A DNA stretch of 64,000 bases from DYMC01 sp035406705 (lineage in GTDB: Bacteria > Verrucomicrobiota > Lentisphaeria > Victivallales > GWF2-50-93), in the NCBI GenBank assembly GCA_964426675.1, contig CAYRRM010000009.1, positions 23,982 to 87,981 of the forward strand, written 5' to 3'. A program made the position numbers and the translations under genes. This document shows, piece by piece, positions 38,501 to 47,043 of the stretch. The notes under the pieces are model-generated. The model had not been told where the DNA came from, did not search any database, and worked only from the letters and a program-made list of their open reading frames with translations. Position 1 is the stretch's first letter, and every line of letters starts with the position of its first letter.

Positions 38501-38737
38501 AGCTCAATTGATATGATAGCAGCTACGGATATCGATGCGTGGTCCAATGATGAAAGAACAAAAGCCTTGCCTCTGGAGGAACGGGCTGCTCAGATGAAAT
38601 CTTTCGAATATTCCATCTATCTTGCCGCTTTATGCGCTTCAAACTTGAAAGATGAAGAACTCAAGAAAAAAATGATAGAAAAATATAAAAATTATTTTCC
38701 CAAAGGAAAATTTATTTCAGAAGTTGAAAAATTATAA
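35525..38737 (+). CDS. large exported TPR protein of the ExbBD cluster
   Basis: 1070 residues. Export signal at 5-25 (SLCFIFAFIFSAITFIIFS). The rest is helical repeats of TPR/Sel1 type, e.g. AEIGKFEDSAKVLEELAVKF and IGNYEKSIEVLKKML, the YbgF-like pattern seen in TolQRA-type systems. A charged, low-complexity break lies near 620-655. It has a GGAGT site and leads a run of six genes: TPR, TPR, ExbB, ExbD, ExbD, RAM domain, with gaps of 11-66 bases. By analogy with Tol-Pal it should be a periplasmic partner of the motor, organising cell-wall or outer-membrane contacts. Confidence 0.8.
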   Translation: MKKKKSLCFIFAFIFSAITFIIFSESNDVTTAISLSKKLNLLKMFDYSIYLIEKIIKENPGESDRLKIQLGLTYFAQGKIQEGEKIISSIPSSSNYYSDSRRVMGIESIKKGQYDIGITALEDYFKVKKANPPKDDNGKDEFMEAWQYLLAAYQAQKNVKKVDEVLKYKDVLEETTEKDTSPLVNRDAKLVAIQLKLDTAELMKEEGKSGWQTIASDQLKPLDDLKWNVDSIFAFAEVEQARVYYILDRYDDALKKLTDPKILPIITGMDEGYKQIGNPSEAPSVFATFVEGLVYRAQAQKASTDEEKIKLYTMALGKFYNIILHHNAFPKIERVIGAFSDCKEKLEKLGKTVKIPKKVLDQLNKAISFRKKEADRLFKEEKYAQAIPIYLEELKKSRSGEQGADNLAMLSYCYVKTDKALEAMAVASYLGEYFPKFSKTPGALLQVGEYLWGKKEYEDALTIYKFYLKACPTDQYAGAISARVAKYYYDKAAEAAKTARSLPSGEEKKLKLDEARQAFIEAVPYYQNIINNFQHTDYGRSAYYLIGLCYFNAREYLKASEAFLKFCEMEAKIPREKIQLGDIADSKLRAAESYFQYATSKEKKAKSLKEKLSLIETTAVSSASSVEKTENIKNQEEDDQEKSRGNEDQIPESAPLEDSNIDFNKLTPDELKKKIDEYDQEANKYYQETVKQCKEFFTMLSSGILKGDSSKKTLIAKENASSLIAWAYDGLKDKEKTVTALTSFIKEYPKGKQTPAAMQRLGILYAEIGKFEDSAKVLEELAVKFPDSKEGKQAMPMLAKSMYEIGNYEKSIEVLKKMLDQKTELSIFDLRWALENLSDCGGKNPKEGSECAFTAGKILLEKIEKPVLEDWLGKQRAAQIANDQKEQKKIIDLFKEKTIFDTAKAAYYSGNPKEAIQYLNTLLKNEKTPYYYDAKFLRALAYRAEKDYVKALADYGDVGLSANIAKAISVYYKAQTNIADTFIEQKEFKKALSSIDMIAATDIDAWSNDERTKALPLEERAAQMKSFEYSIYLAALCASNLKDEELKKKMIEKYKNYFPKGKFISEVEKL

Positions 38738-38767
38738 ATTTAAATTAAACTATAGGAGATAAAAGAA

Positions 38768-39568
38768 ATGACTATGGAAAAAAAAATCTCAAGGCTATCT
38801 ATTATTATTTCTCTTTTCCTGAGCTCTATTATTCTTCTCGCAGAGGAAATAACAGTAACAAAAAAAGACGGAGGAACTGTTAGAGCAAACTTCGTAAAAG
38901 TTGACCCGAATGGTGATATTTGGATAAAACAAGGCGCAGTTCAGCAGAAAATCAAAAGCGTTGATTATAGTTACGCAAGATTAAAAGACAAGCCTGCCGA
39001 AATAGATTCAGCAGAAAAAGCCCTTGCTGCAAAAGATTTTGCAAAAGCGGCTACCGCCTTTGCTGATGCATATCAGAAATATAAGTTTGTCGGTTTTGAT
39101 GTTCTATGCATCTATGGAGAAGCCTCCGCTCTTGCAGGACAGGGAAAAAAAGTGGAAGCAATAAATAGACTAAAAACTTTAGATGGTTATGAGCTTTTAG
39201 ACGAAGAAAAAACAGTAGAATATTATGATGCCAAAAAACTTCTTGCAACACTTCTGATAGATGAATCAAAATTCGATGACGCATTAAAAGTCTTGGCTCA
39301 ACTTGGTCAAGCAAATGATGATGATATAGCTGCATTTGGCTTTAATTCAAGAGGTGACATACTATTAAAGCAAAATAATAAAAAGGATGCTGTCCTTATG
39401 TTCTTAAGAACAGCATTATTATTTCCAAAGGAAAATAAAGAGAGACCTTATGCTCTGCTTCAAATAGCTAATACTCTGAAGGAAATGAAAGATAATCGTG
39501 GTAGTACTTTTGCCGAAATGTTGAAGACGGATTATCCGGGCAATCCGTTAATTGCTCAACTAAAATAG
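38768..39568 (+). CDS. small exported TPR protein of the ExbBD cluster
   Basis: 266 residues. Signal peptide at about 5-25 (ISRLSIIISLFLSSIILLAE). A short beta domain follows (EITVTKKDGGTVRANFVKVD), the kind of SH3-like piece that often precedes TPR units. Four or five helical repeats include AAKDFAKAATAFADAYQKYK. It lies 30 bases after the larger TPR gene and 65 before ExbB. Likely periplasmic and working with its neighbours. Confidence 0.78.
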   Translation: MTMEKKISRLSIIISLFLSSIILLAEEITVTKKDGGTVRANFVKVDPNGDIWIKQGAVQQKIKSVDYSYARLKDKPAEIDSAEKALAAKDFAKAATAFADAYQKYKFVGFDVLCIYGEASALAGQGKKVEAINRLKTLDGYELLDEEKTVEYYDAKKLLATLLIDESKFDDALKVLAQLGQANDDDIAAFGFNSRGDILLKQNNKKDAVLMFLRTALLFPKENKERPYALLQIANTLKEMKDNRGSTFAEMLKTDYPGNPLIAQLK

Positions 39569-39633
39569 AATATAGATTTTTTAATATAGTTTCTATAATA
39601 AAAAAACTTAAAATAAAAAAAAAGGAAGAAAAA

Positions 39634-40458
39634 ATGAAAAAAAGAAATAAAGGTCTATTCTCGGTCATTCTAATTGGATTACTTTCTATCGCCTCCTTTT
39701 TATCTATGAATTATGACCTTCACGCTCAGGGTAATCCAGCCCCTCAACAATCTGCCACAGCAGCAGATGCTGGTGCTGGTGATCAGGTAGCAACGAAGCC
39801 ACGAGGGCAAACGTTCCTCGATATTGTTCTTGGAGGTGGTGCGCTGGATAAACTCATATGGTTTCTTATTTTTCTTACATCTGCAGCAACTTTAGGTTTA
39901 ATTATTGACGCATGTATTACCATAAGAGCCAATAAAATTATGCCTCCTTTCCTTGTTGATCAAGTCAGAAATGCTCTTAATCAGGGTGATTTAGGGGCAG
40001 CTCTTGAAGCATGTAATGCAACTCCAGGTCCATTTTCAAATATCCTGATGGCTGGCTTTAATAACGTTTCAGAAGGTTTTGAAGTAATTATGGATTCAGT
40101 ATCTTCTGCAGCCGATATGGAAAACGAAAAATTAATGCAAAGAGTTAATTATCTAAACCTCTGTGGCGCAATTGCTCCGATGCTTGGACTTATGGGGACA
40201 GTTACAGGGATGGTAAGTGCATTTGCTACTCTTGCAACAGCTACCGGAGCTGCTAAAGCACAAATGCTTGCTATGTCAATTTCTACTGCTCTCTATACCA
40301 CTGCTGTAGGCTTAATTATATCAATTCCGGCAATTCTAGCTTATACTTTTATTAAAAATAACGCTGCAAAAATTATTCTTTCTATGGAAGGGATGACGTA
40401 TGATCTTATAAAAGTACTCAGGAATGCTGAAGTCGTGGAGGATGAACAGGTCGGTTAA
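39634..40458 (+). CDS. MotA/TolQ/ExbB proton-channel protein
   Basis: 274 residues. The first 32 look like an N-terminal signal peptide, followed by a periplasmic Ala/Gln-rich stretch. The usual three helices follow: one near 75-97, and two closing the protein (LGLMGTVTGMVSAFATLAT and ALYTTAVGLIISIPAILAYT). The conserved channel residues of TolQ/ExbB fall in GLMGTV and TALYTTAVGL. Together with the two ExbD-type proteins it forms the energy-transducing inner-membrane motor. The signal-peptide-bearing form is known in several Gram-negative lineages. Confidence 0.9.
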   Translation: MKKRNKGLFSVILIGLLSIASFLSMNYDLHAQGNPAPQQSATAADAGAGDQVATKPRGQTFLDIVLGGGALDKLIWFLIFLTSAATLGLIIDACITIRANKIMPPFLVDQVRNALNQGDLGAALEACNATPGPFSNILMAGFNNVSEGFEVIMDSVSSAADMENEKLMQRVNYLNLCGAIAPMLGLMGTVTGMVSAFATLATATGAAKAQMLAMSISTALYTTAVGLIISIPAILAYTFIKNNAAKIILSMEGMTYDLIKVLRNAEVVEDEQVG

Positions 40459-40496
40459 TTTTCTTTAAACACTGAAGAGAAAAAAAACGGTGAATT

Positions 40497-40916
40497 ATGG
40501 CTAAAAAGAAGAAAAGAGCTCAATTGGCTGAGGCTTCTGTGCCTATCTCCGCAATGATAGATATCGTTTTCCTGCTAATAATATTTTTCGTCGTTACAGC
40601 TTCTATAGATAAAGAGGTTGAAGATGAAATGATAACACTTTCTAATGCACCACATGGTAAGCCTGTTGTAAAAAAAGATCCGAGAAGTGTAACAATCAAT
40701 GTTCGCAGAGATGGTTCTATCAATATGAATATGATAGAAAAGAGTATCCCAGAAATTACAAATGCCTTAACTGTTGCCGCTAGTCAGTGGGGCAAAGATA
40801 TTCCTATTATCATCAGAGGAGATAAGGATGTTCAGCATTATCATATACGGAAAGTTATGAAAGCTATAACAGATACAGGACTCTACAGAGTCCGTTTTGA
40901 TGCTGTTATTGAATAA
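40497..40916 (+). CDS. ExbD/TolR protein 1
   Basis: 139 residues. One helix (about 16-38) preceded by VPISAMIDIVFLLIIFFVV, with the proton-binding Asp22 in place. The periplasmic domain (55-139) ends RKVMKAITDTGLYRVRFDAV, as in the ExbD fold. It lies between ExbB and a second ExbD copy; such doublets may form a heterodimer in the motor. Confidence 0.92.
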   Translation: MAKKKKRAQLAEASVPISAMIDIVFLLIIFFVVTASIDKEVEDEMITLSNAPHGKPVVKKDPRSVTINVRRDGSINMNMIEKSIPEITNALTVAASQWGKDIPIIIRGDKDVQHYHIRKVMKAITDTGLYRVRFDAVIE

Positions 40917-40934
40917 ATATGAGGAGATGATTTT

Positions 40935-41405
40935 ATGGCAAGGCGTTCAAAAAAAATAGAACATAAAGATGCAGATGTTCCAATTTCTGCAATGATTGAC
41001 GTTGTCTTTTTGCTCCTGATATACTTCATAGTTACTCAAAAACCTATTATTGAAAATACATTACTTACTGTTGATTTGCCAGCACCTGGTGGCAAGCCAA
41101 AAGATAAGCCTGTTCAACTTTTTACAATAGATGTTCATAGAATCGAAAAAGACGCTGCACAAGATTTAAAGGTATATTACGTCAATCAACAAAGGTGGAA
41201 TTTTGATGATTTAAAAGTACAGTTAAAAAAAACAGCAGAACTCGATCCTAAGCAAACTATTATCATTAATTGTGGCCCCAATGCAAGACACCAAAAATTG
41301 GTTCAACTTTTAGATGCCTGTGCGGAGGCGGGATTGCAGTCTCTTAATGTGGTTGAAGATTTAACTGTGGAATTTAACCCTGAGCCAGGGACAAAAACAA
41401 AATAA
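40935..41405 (+). CDS. ExbD/TolR protein 2
   Basis: 156 residues. VPISAMIDVVFLLLIYFIV gives the helix with Asp22 of the family. The C-terminal domain is longer and more acidic than in its neighbour, ending in a short PGTKTK tail, and reads HQKLVQLLDACAEAGLQSLN. The gap to ExbD 1 is 18 bases, and the two share little outside the helix, so this is an old paralogue. Confidence 0.9.
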   Translation: MARRSKKIEHKDADVPISAMIDVVFLLLIYFIVTQKPIIENTLLTVDLPAPGGKPKDKPVQLFTIDVHRIEKDAAQDLKVYYVNQQRWNFDDLKVQLKKTAELDPKQTIIINCGPNARHQKLVQLLDACAEAGLQSLNVVEDLTVEFNPEPGTKTK

Positions 41406-41416
41406 AAGAGGTAAAA

Positions 41417-41695
41417 ATGGTTACTGCTATCGTACTTATAAACATAGAACGTCCTAAATTGAGAGATGTAACAAATGCTATTCTTTCTATTGATGGTGTT
41501 ACTGAATTATATACTATTGCCGGAGAATATGATCTTGCAGCTATTATAAGAGTAAAGGATAATCACCAGTTATCAGAAATTGTAGTGAATAAAATGCCAC
41601 ATGATATTCCAGGAATAATTCATACTAAAACACTTGTTGCGCTCCAGGCTCATTCAAAATTTAATCTTGAAGAACTTTTCTCAATAAAAAGTTGA
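41417..41695 (+). CDS. stand-alone Lrp/AsnC ligand-binding (RAM) domain
   Basis: 92 residues consisting only of the alpha/beta sensor domain of Lrp-type regulators: VTAIVLINIERPKLRDVTNA, then TIAGEYDLAAIIRVKD. The DNA-binding half is absent and the start is clean, with an AGAGG site 11 bases after the ExbD stop. Such single-domain proteins form oligomers and bind amino acids. Its place at the end of an ExbBD cluster is unusual and may be only co-transcription. Confidence 0.85.
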   Translation: MVTAIVLINIERPKLRDVTNAILSIDGVTELYTIAGEYDLAAIIRVKDNHQLSEIVVNKMPHDIPGIIHTKTLVALQAHSKFNLEELFSIKS

Positions 41696-41755
41696 ACTCT
41701 ACTAGTCTGGGCTATAAGAGAGAATATTTAATAGAGAAGATATTTCCTTCTAAAT

Positions 41756-44179
41756 TTATCTTATCTGAACCGGGAGTTCTTTTGCGATTTTCGCACGCAG
41801 CGCATCGTGAATCTCATTTACTTCTTCATCGGTAAGAGTTTTATCCATACTTCTGTAATAAAAGGAGTATGCAAGACTTTTTTTGTTCCTACCAAGACTC
41901 TCATCTATAAATAAATCAAATATTTCAAATTTTTCGAGATATTTTACATTTTGTTTATTTATAAAATCTATGATTACTGAGTTTTCTAATGAAATATCAG
42001 ATTCAAGGGCAATATCTCTACGAATTGAGGGAAATTGTGAATATGGCTTAAATATTGTTTCAATTTTTTTTGAAGCAAGTAATGCCGAAAGATCAAAAAT
42101 AGCTATGTATATGGGTGATTTTGTCCGAAAATCCTTTTTATATTTTTTAGATAATTCTCCGAATATAACTAATACTTCATTATCAACTTTAACAGCTAAC
42201 CTGTGTTCAGAGAAAATTTCGGCAGACTGGCGGTAGTCCACCGCATCTGGAAATTTAATGAAGCTCCAATTTTTGACTTTATTGATTTGCATAATGCTTT
42301 CAATCAAACCTTTCATATCGTAAAAATCATATAGAATATTTTTTTCTGAAGAAAATCTTTCAGGATGTTTTCTACCTGAAAGAACAATAATCAATTCGAG
42401 TTTTTCTTTATTTAAGTTAGCTTCTTTGTAGAAAACTTTTCCCATTTCAAACAGAGCAAGATCTGAAGCATTTTTAGATATATTGCGATTTATAGTTTGC
42501 AGCATTCCGTAGAGTAGAGATGGTCTCATAAATTCACTATCTTTACTCAGCGGATTTGATATTGGAACAATGTTATTCTCATTAAAACGTGGATCAAGAA
42601 TAGCAGCTTTTTTTTCAAAAAAACTATAATTCATACATTCAGTAAGGCCGAGTTCAACTAATGAATTGCGAAAAGATTCAATTTTAACGTAACTATCATC
42701 CTCAATAAGACCTCCACAAATAGCTCGTGGAGTCTCAATAGGAATCTGTGATATCCCGTGAATTCTAAGAACTTCTTCTGCAAGATCAGCTTCATTAAAA
42801 AGATCAAGCCTATATGAAGGAGGAATGATAATTGCTGAATCTTTATCTTCAGAAATAATTTTACAATTGAGGCGTTTTAAAATAGCCGATATTTCATCAT
42901 TGGTAATTTCAGTTATTCCTAATAACATTCTGATTTTTTCATATCTGCATTTTATCTTTATTTCCGATTCTATTCTCGATCGTATATCTATTAATTCTGA
43001 AGAAATTTCGCCTCCAGCTAATTCGAGAATTAATGATGCAGCTCTGTTGCTTGCAAAATGGACCGCTTCTATGTCAACTCCACGTTCAAAATGATATGAA
43101 GAATCTGAAGAAATGGCAAGTCTCCTGGATGATGCTCTTATATTGCTTGGTTCGAAATAAGCACTTTCAATAAGAATATCTGTTGTGTTTTCATTTACAC
43201 CACTATTCATACCGCCCATTATTCCAGCAAGAGCTACAGGTTTTTCCTCATCGCAAATGAGCAAGATACTTTCATCTAATTCATGCTCATTTCCATCTAA
43301 AGTTGTAATTTTTTCTCCTTTGAATGCTTTCCTTACAATAACTTTTTCCCCTTTTAAAAGTTTAAGATCAAATGCATGTAAAGGTTGACCAGTCTCAAAT
43401 AATACATAATTTGTTATATCAACTACGTTGTTTATAGGTCTTAAGCCTATTTTGCGTAATCTTTCCTTTAACCATATTGGACTTTCGGCTATTTTTACTC
43501 CGCGTATAATTCTAGCGGTATATCTTGGACAAAGTTCATGACAGAGGACTGAAACCGTTTTTGAGAAATCTTTTTCTGGTGTTTTTGCGAAAATCGCAGT
43601 TTTCGGCATTATTATATCTAAAGAATAAATAGCAGCGATATCTCTCGCTAATCCAATATGAGATAATAAATCCGGTCTGTTTGGAGTAATTTCAAGGTCA
43701 AAGATTACGTCTGATGGGAAAATTTCAGAAAGAGGAGTTCCTATGACAGTATCTTCTGGCAATTCAATAATACCATCTGATTTTTCTTCGAGTCCAAGTT
43801 CTTCTCCACTACAGAGCATTCCTTCTGATAATACGCCTCTTAATTCGCGCTTGGTAATAGTTATTTTTTGTCCTGTTTTTCTATTTGTGAGAATACTTCC
43901 TTCTTTTGCCAGCGCGACTATTTTTCCTGAATTGCAGTTAGGAGCACCACATACTATATTGTATTCACGTGAACCATCCCAGACTTTACATATAGATAAT
44001 TTATCTGCATTTGGATGAGGGAGTTGTTCTTTTATTTCTGCTGCTACTACATTGTCAGGAATCGAAAATTTCTCTATAGACTCTACTTCTATTCCTGCCA
44101 TTGTCAACTTTTCTTCTAAATCCTTTATATTGAAATCAATATTGATATAATCTCTTAGCCAATTGAGTGATATTTTCAT
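41756..44179 (-). CDS. pheT: phenylalanyl-tRNA synthetase beta subunit
   Basis: 807 residues, typical of PheT. A tRNA-binding EMAP/OB domain spans about 40-150 (ADKLSICKVWDGSREYNIVCGAPNC). The B3/B4 editing domain follows with HAFDLKLL. B5 comes next, then a catalytic-like core with NPLSKDSEFMRPSLL. The FDX-ACB anticodon domain closes the protein (KPYSQFPSIRRDIALESDIS). AAGGA precedes the ATG. The alpha subunit pheS, usually adjacent, is not here. Two palindrome copies lie within. Confidence 0.95.
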   Translation of the reverse strand: MKISLNWLRDYINIDFNIKDLEEKLTMAGIEVESIEKFSIPDNVVAAEIKEQLPHPNADKLSICKVWDGSREYNIVCGAPNCNSGKIVALAKEGSILTNRKTGQKITITKRELRGVLSEGMLCSGEELGLEEKSDGIIELPEDTVIGTPLSEIFPSDVIFDLEITPNRPDLLSHIGLARDIAAIYSLDIIMPKTAIFAKTPEKDFSKTVSVLCHELCPRYTARIIRGVKIAESPIWLKERLRKIGLRPINNVVDITNYVLFETGQPLHAFDLKLLKGEKVIVRKAFKGEKITTLDGNEHELDESILLICDEEKPVALAGIMGGMNSGVNENTTDILIESAYFEPSNIRASSRRLAISSDSSYHFERGVDIEAVHFASNRAASLILELAGGEISSELIDIRSRIESEIKIKCRYEKIRMLLGITEITNDEISAILKRLNCKIISEDKDSAIIIPPSYRLDLFNEADLAEEVLRIHGISQIPIETPRAICGGLIEDDSYVKIESFRNSLVELGLTECMNYSFFEKKAAILDPRFNENNIVPISNPLSKDSEFMRPSLLYGMLQTINRNISKNASDLALFEMGKVFYKEANLNKEKLELIIVLSGRKHPERFSSEKNILYDFYDMKGLIESIMQINKVKNWSFIKFPDAVDYRQSAEIFSEHRLAVKVDNEVLVIFGELSKKYKKDFRTKSPIYIAIFDLSALLASKKIETIFKPYSQFPSIRRDIALESDISLENSVIIDFINKQNVKYLEKFEIFDLFIDESLGRNKKSLAYSFYYRSMDKTLTDEEVNEIHDALRAKIAKELPVQIR
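41783..41795. repeat. TGCGA-N3-TCGCA palindrome, copy 10 (spacer TTT)
   Basis: Exact copy close to the pheT stop codon, read on the minus strand as Ala-Lys-Ile-Ala. Confidence 0.9.
43586..43598. repeat. TGCGA-N3-TCGCA palindrome, copy 11 (spacer AAA)
   Basis: Exact copy in pheT, read on the minus strand as Ala-Ile-Phe-Ala. Confidence 0.9.
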
Positions 44180-44272
44180 TTGAGTTTTCCTTATTAAATA
44201 TCGAAAAGTTGTAATTTACATACAATCACAGAATTATCAAACAAGTTGGAAATCTTTTTGAATATAAAATTG

Positions 44273-45622
44273 TCAGATATTCCAGCAGCCCTTTTTAGCA
44301 GAATCCGCAATTTTGGCAAAAATCTCATCTGGATTAAACTTTGAAAGATTTTCTGATATTTTTTTATTAAGAGGGGGGAGTTTTCCTACTTTCTCATAAA
44401 AGTCGTTTTTCTCTTCGGTTGATTTAAATATATTATCTGTTGCATCAGCCGAATATGGGAGTTTCGCAAACCTGGCGAGTATAGAATGTCCGATTGCGAT
44501 AGATGCTCCTCTGATAAATGTCTGTTTGAATGGTCGTAGAGCATTGCAGTCTAAGTCATCGTATAAAGGTTGGCCAGATTTATTCATTTCTGTTCCTATA
44601 AAAATAGGCATATTGAGTGTATTTGCAGCATCTACAATTTCTTTTAGTTTTGCAAGTTTTATTTTTTGTGTTTGAGAGTCTTTGATATTCCAGTTTCTAT
44701 CAGGGATAATGTTTATAGCCATTGCGCCTTCGGCTTTTGATGCTTCGATATACTTTAATCCTAATGCTTCGCCATTAGTTGTCCCATCAAGCCAGGCTTC
44801 AGTAGGAATAGCCCCGCAACTTTTTACCCATTGAAGGAATTCATCCATTGGTGGAAAGGTTTCTTTAGATGGTTGTAAGTATCCTATCCCTCCTTTTTTT
44901 ACAAGCTTTGAGCGAAGTAATTCATCAAAACCAGGTCGTGAACTATAAAAGATATTTTTTATTTCATCCGATTTTCTTTCTAATATTTCAGATAAATAAG
45001 AGAATGCTTTATCTCCAAGCTTTTTTAATGCTTTATTTCCATAGGCAGTTATAATATGTCTCTCTGTAGCATTCCCTGATGGCGTAAGAGGAATGACATC
45101 TTCTTCATAACTCAGTGCAATATCCTTTAATTTTTCATTGATTCTTTTTATAAGATTTAAATTTCTTTTTTTTGCATTTTCCCTATAATCTGTCAATTTT
45201 TTTGCTTGAACAGATTCGTCAGGAAAATGTTGTGTAAAACCCACTCCCATTACGTAATTTACACCAGGTTCTCCTGGAGAATCCATTTCAAAATTTGCGA
45301 ACTTCGCAAAGAATGAGCGTGTCTCAACGCCTACTGAGGCTCTTAACGAGAGGAGTTCAGCAGCGTCAATGAATTCATCCATACCATCTATTACATCGAA
45401 GTCTACTATGCCAACCGAAAAAAGTCCAACTTTCTTTGCTTCCCATGCGATTCTCGATGGTGACCAGCCTTCTGAATTAAAAGAGAAAAAACTATGAAAA
45501 TGCATATTTACATTATTTTGAGTTGGTATTTTTGAAATATCAGTGTCAGATATAAGTTTTATTAGTGCATTTTTCCTTTTTATCGGGTCAAAATCAGATA
45601 GCAATTTCTCAAGTTCATTCAT
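44273..45622 (-). CDS. PHP-domain metal-dependent phosphoesterase-like protein
   Basis: 449 residues. The PHP signature starts NMHFHSFFSFNSEGWSPSRI with the metal pair His41/His43, then VGIVDFDVIDGMDEF and GVETRSFF. The later motifs (IPTEAWLDGTTN; MPIFIGTEMNKSGQP) fit a barrel with further metal ligands. The family includes histidinol phosphatase and nucleotide phosphoesterases. This member is larger than those, with a helical insertion around 150-250, and its substrate is unknown. AGGAT precedes the ATG. It stands 93 bases upstream of pheT on the same strand. Confidence 0.75.
   Translation of the reverse strand: MNELEKLLSDFDPIKRKNALIKLISDTDISKIPTQNNVNMHFHSFFSFNSEGWSPSRIAWEAKKVGLFSVGIVDFDVIDGMDEFIDAAELLSLRASVGVETRSFFAKFANFEMDSPGEPGVNYVMGVGFTQHFPDESVQAKKLTDYRENAKKRNLNLIKRINEKLKDIALSYEEDVIPLTPSGNATERHIITAYGNKALKKLGDKAFSYLSEILERKSDEIKNIFYSSRPGFDELLRSKLVKKGGIGYLQPSKETFPPMDEFLQWVKSCGAIPTEAWLDGTTNGEALGLKYIEASKAEGAMAINIIPDRNWNIKDSQTQKIKLAKLKEIVDAANTLNMPIFIGTEMNKSGQPLYDDLDCNALRPFKQTFIRGASIAIGHSILARFAKLPYSADATDNIFKSTEEKNDFYEKVGKLPPLNKKISENLSKFNPDEIFAKIADSAKKGCWNI
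45296..45308. repeat. TGCGA-N3-TCGCA palindrome, copy 12 (spacer ACT)
   Basis: Exact copy inside the PHP gene, read on the minus strand as Ala-Lys-Phe-Ala. Confidence 0.9.
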
Positions 45623-45806
45623 AATTTATCCTTTTTTTATTTTGGTAATTTTTCTTGAAATATTTTTCTCTCACATAAGCAATTAAGAAATAATCAGAAA
45701 GAGAAATTCTAATTCGGATTAAATAGAACAATTTTTTTTAAGATATATCGTTTCAAAAATCTGAAGTAAATGAATAAATTTACTGCATTTTTGCTGAAAT
45801 GCGAAT

Positions 45807-46844
45807 TCATAAATTGATCATGGCTTTCATAACGCCATCTTTGTATGCGGCAACAATTTCAAATGCATCAGAAACTTTTTCAAGAGGAAACCGATGTGTT
45901 ATCATCTTTGAAAAATCAATTTTCTTCTCAGCTATCATATCTAACGCAATTTGAGTGCAGTGCACTTGCCTTCTGACATTTTGAATACATATTTCGTTTC
46001 TCCTTGATTTGTCGACTGGAATCTGCCAAAAATCGAGTTCTGGGGGAATACCTATGATCATGATTTTCCCGCCTGGTTTGAGAATATCAAAGGATTGAAA
46101 AAGCGCTTCCTGTTGACCACAACATTCAAAGACTGCATCAAGGAGTAGGGGGGCTTCTTCTTTTATCACAGAAACGATATCTAATTCTTCAGGATTTAAT
46201 GTGTGTGTTGCGCCAAAGTTTCTTGCCATTTGAAGCCTTGAATTAATTTTATCTGTAACAAATATTTTTTCTGCGCCGGCTGATTTTGCTGCAGCCAGAA
46301 CACTTAATCCGATTGGGCCAGAACCGAGAATTGCGATTTTTGCCCCCTTCATTGGGATAGATTTTTTCACTGCATAGATTCCTATCGCAAGAGGCTCTGA
46401 TATCACAGCTTCTTCAAAGGAAATATTTTCTGGAATTTTGAAACAGCATTTTTGTGGCATTAAAATATATTCAGCAAGAGAACCTTCTGCTTGTCCAGGA
46501 CAACCTAAAAAACGGAGTTTTCTGCAGGTATGTTCACGTCCAGAAAGGCATTGATCACATTTTCCACATGAAATAGCAGGTTCTATTGCAACTTTATCAC
46601 CTTTTTTCAGGGTTCTTACATTATTACCTGTTTTTTCTACTATTCCTGCGCATTCATGTCCAAGTGGAAATGGAAATTTCACTACCTGGCTCCCAATTCT
46701 TCCAGTGAGATAGTAATGTACATCAGAACCGCAAACCCCGACAGACATTATTTTTATAAGAACGTCATCTGGAGAATTTATTTCAGGAATGGGAGCATTA
46801 ATGATTTCAAGTTTCCTGATAGCTGAAAGAACTGATTTTTTCAT
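45807..46844 (-). CDS. zinc-dependent medium-chain dehydrogenase, sorbitol-dehydrogenase-like
   Basis: 345 residues. Catalytic zinc site C38 (VGVCGSDVHYYLTGRIG) and H63-E64 (GHECAG). Structural zinc C93, C96, C99, C107 (CGKCDQCLSGREHTC). Rossmann motif AILGSGPIGLSVLAAA. The CGSDVHYY string is typical of sorbitol/xylitol dehydrogenases, oxidising a polyol with NAD. Threonine dehydrogenase is a less likely alternative. AAGGA precedes the ATG. About 200 bases separate it from the glycosidase upstream, so the two may share sugar metabolism without sharing a transcript. Confidence 0.85.
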   Translation of the reverse strand: MKKSVLSAIRKLEIINAPIPEINSPDDVLIKIMSVGVCGSDVHYYLTGRIGSQVVKFPFPLGHECAGIVEKTGNNVRTLKKGDKVAIEPAISCGKCDQCLSGREHTCRKLRFLGCPGQAEGSLAEYILMPQKCCFKIPENISFEEAVISEPLAIGIYAVKKSIPMKGAKIAILGSGPIGLSVLAAAKSAGAEKIFVTDKINSRLQMARNFGATHTLNPEELDIVSVIKEEAPLLLDAVFECCGQQEALFQSFDILKPGGKIMIIGIPPELDFWQIPVDKSRRNEICIQNVRRQVHCTQIALDMIAEKKIDFSKMITHRFPLEKVSDAFEIVAAYKDGVMKAMINL

Positions 46845-47043
46845 TGAATTTATAATTCCTTATATTGATATTAGATTGAAAGATTAAAAAATATAAGAAT
46901 AAAGTTTTTGATTTCAAGTTTATTTTTACGTCCTCATTGCAAATAATATCTTCCATTTTTTAAGTCTAAATGTTCACTTTGTATTTTCTAATTAATAAAG
47001 ACTCCATTTCTGGCGTCATTGAAAAATAAAAAGATATCAATCT

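Noticed and set aside
41756..44272. T-box leader before pheT
   Set aside because: Only 93 bases separate pheT from the gene upstream, and no T-box consensus was seen.
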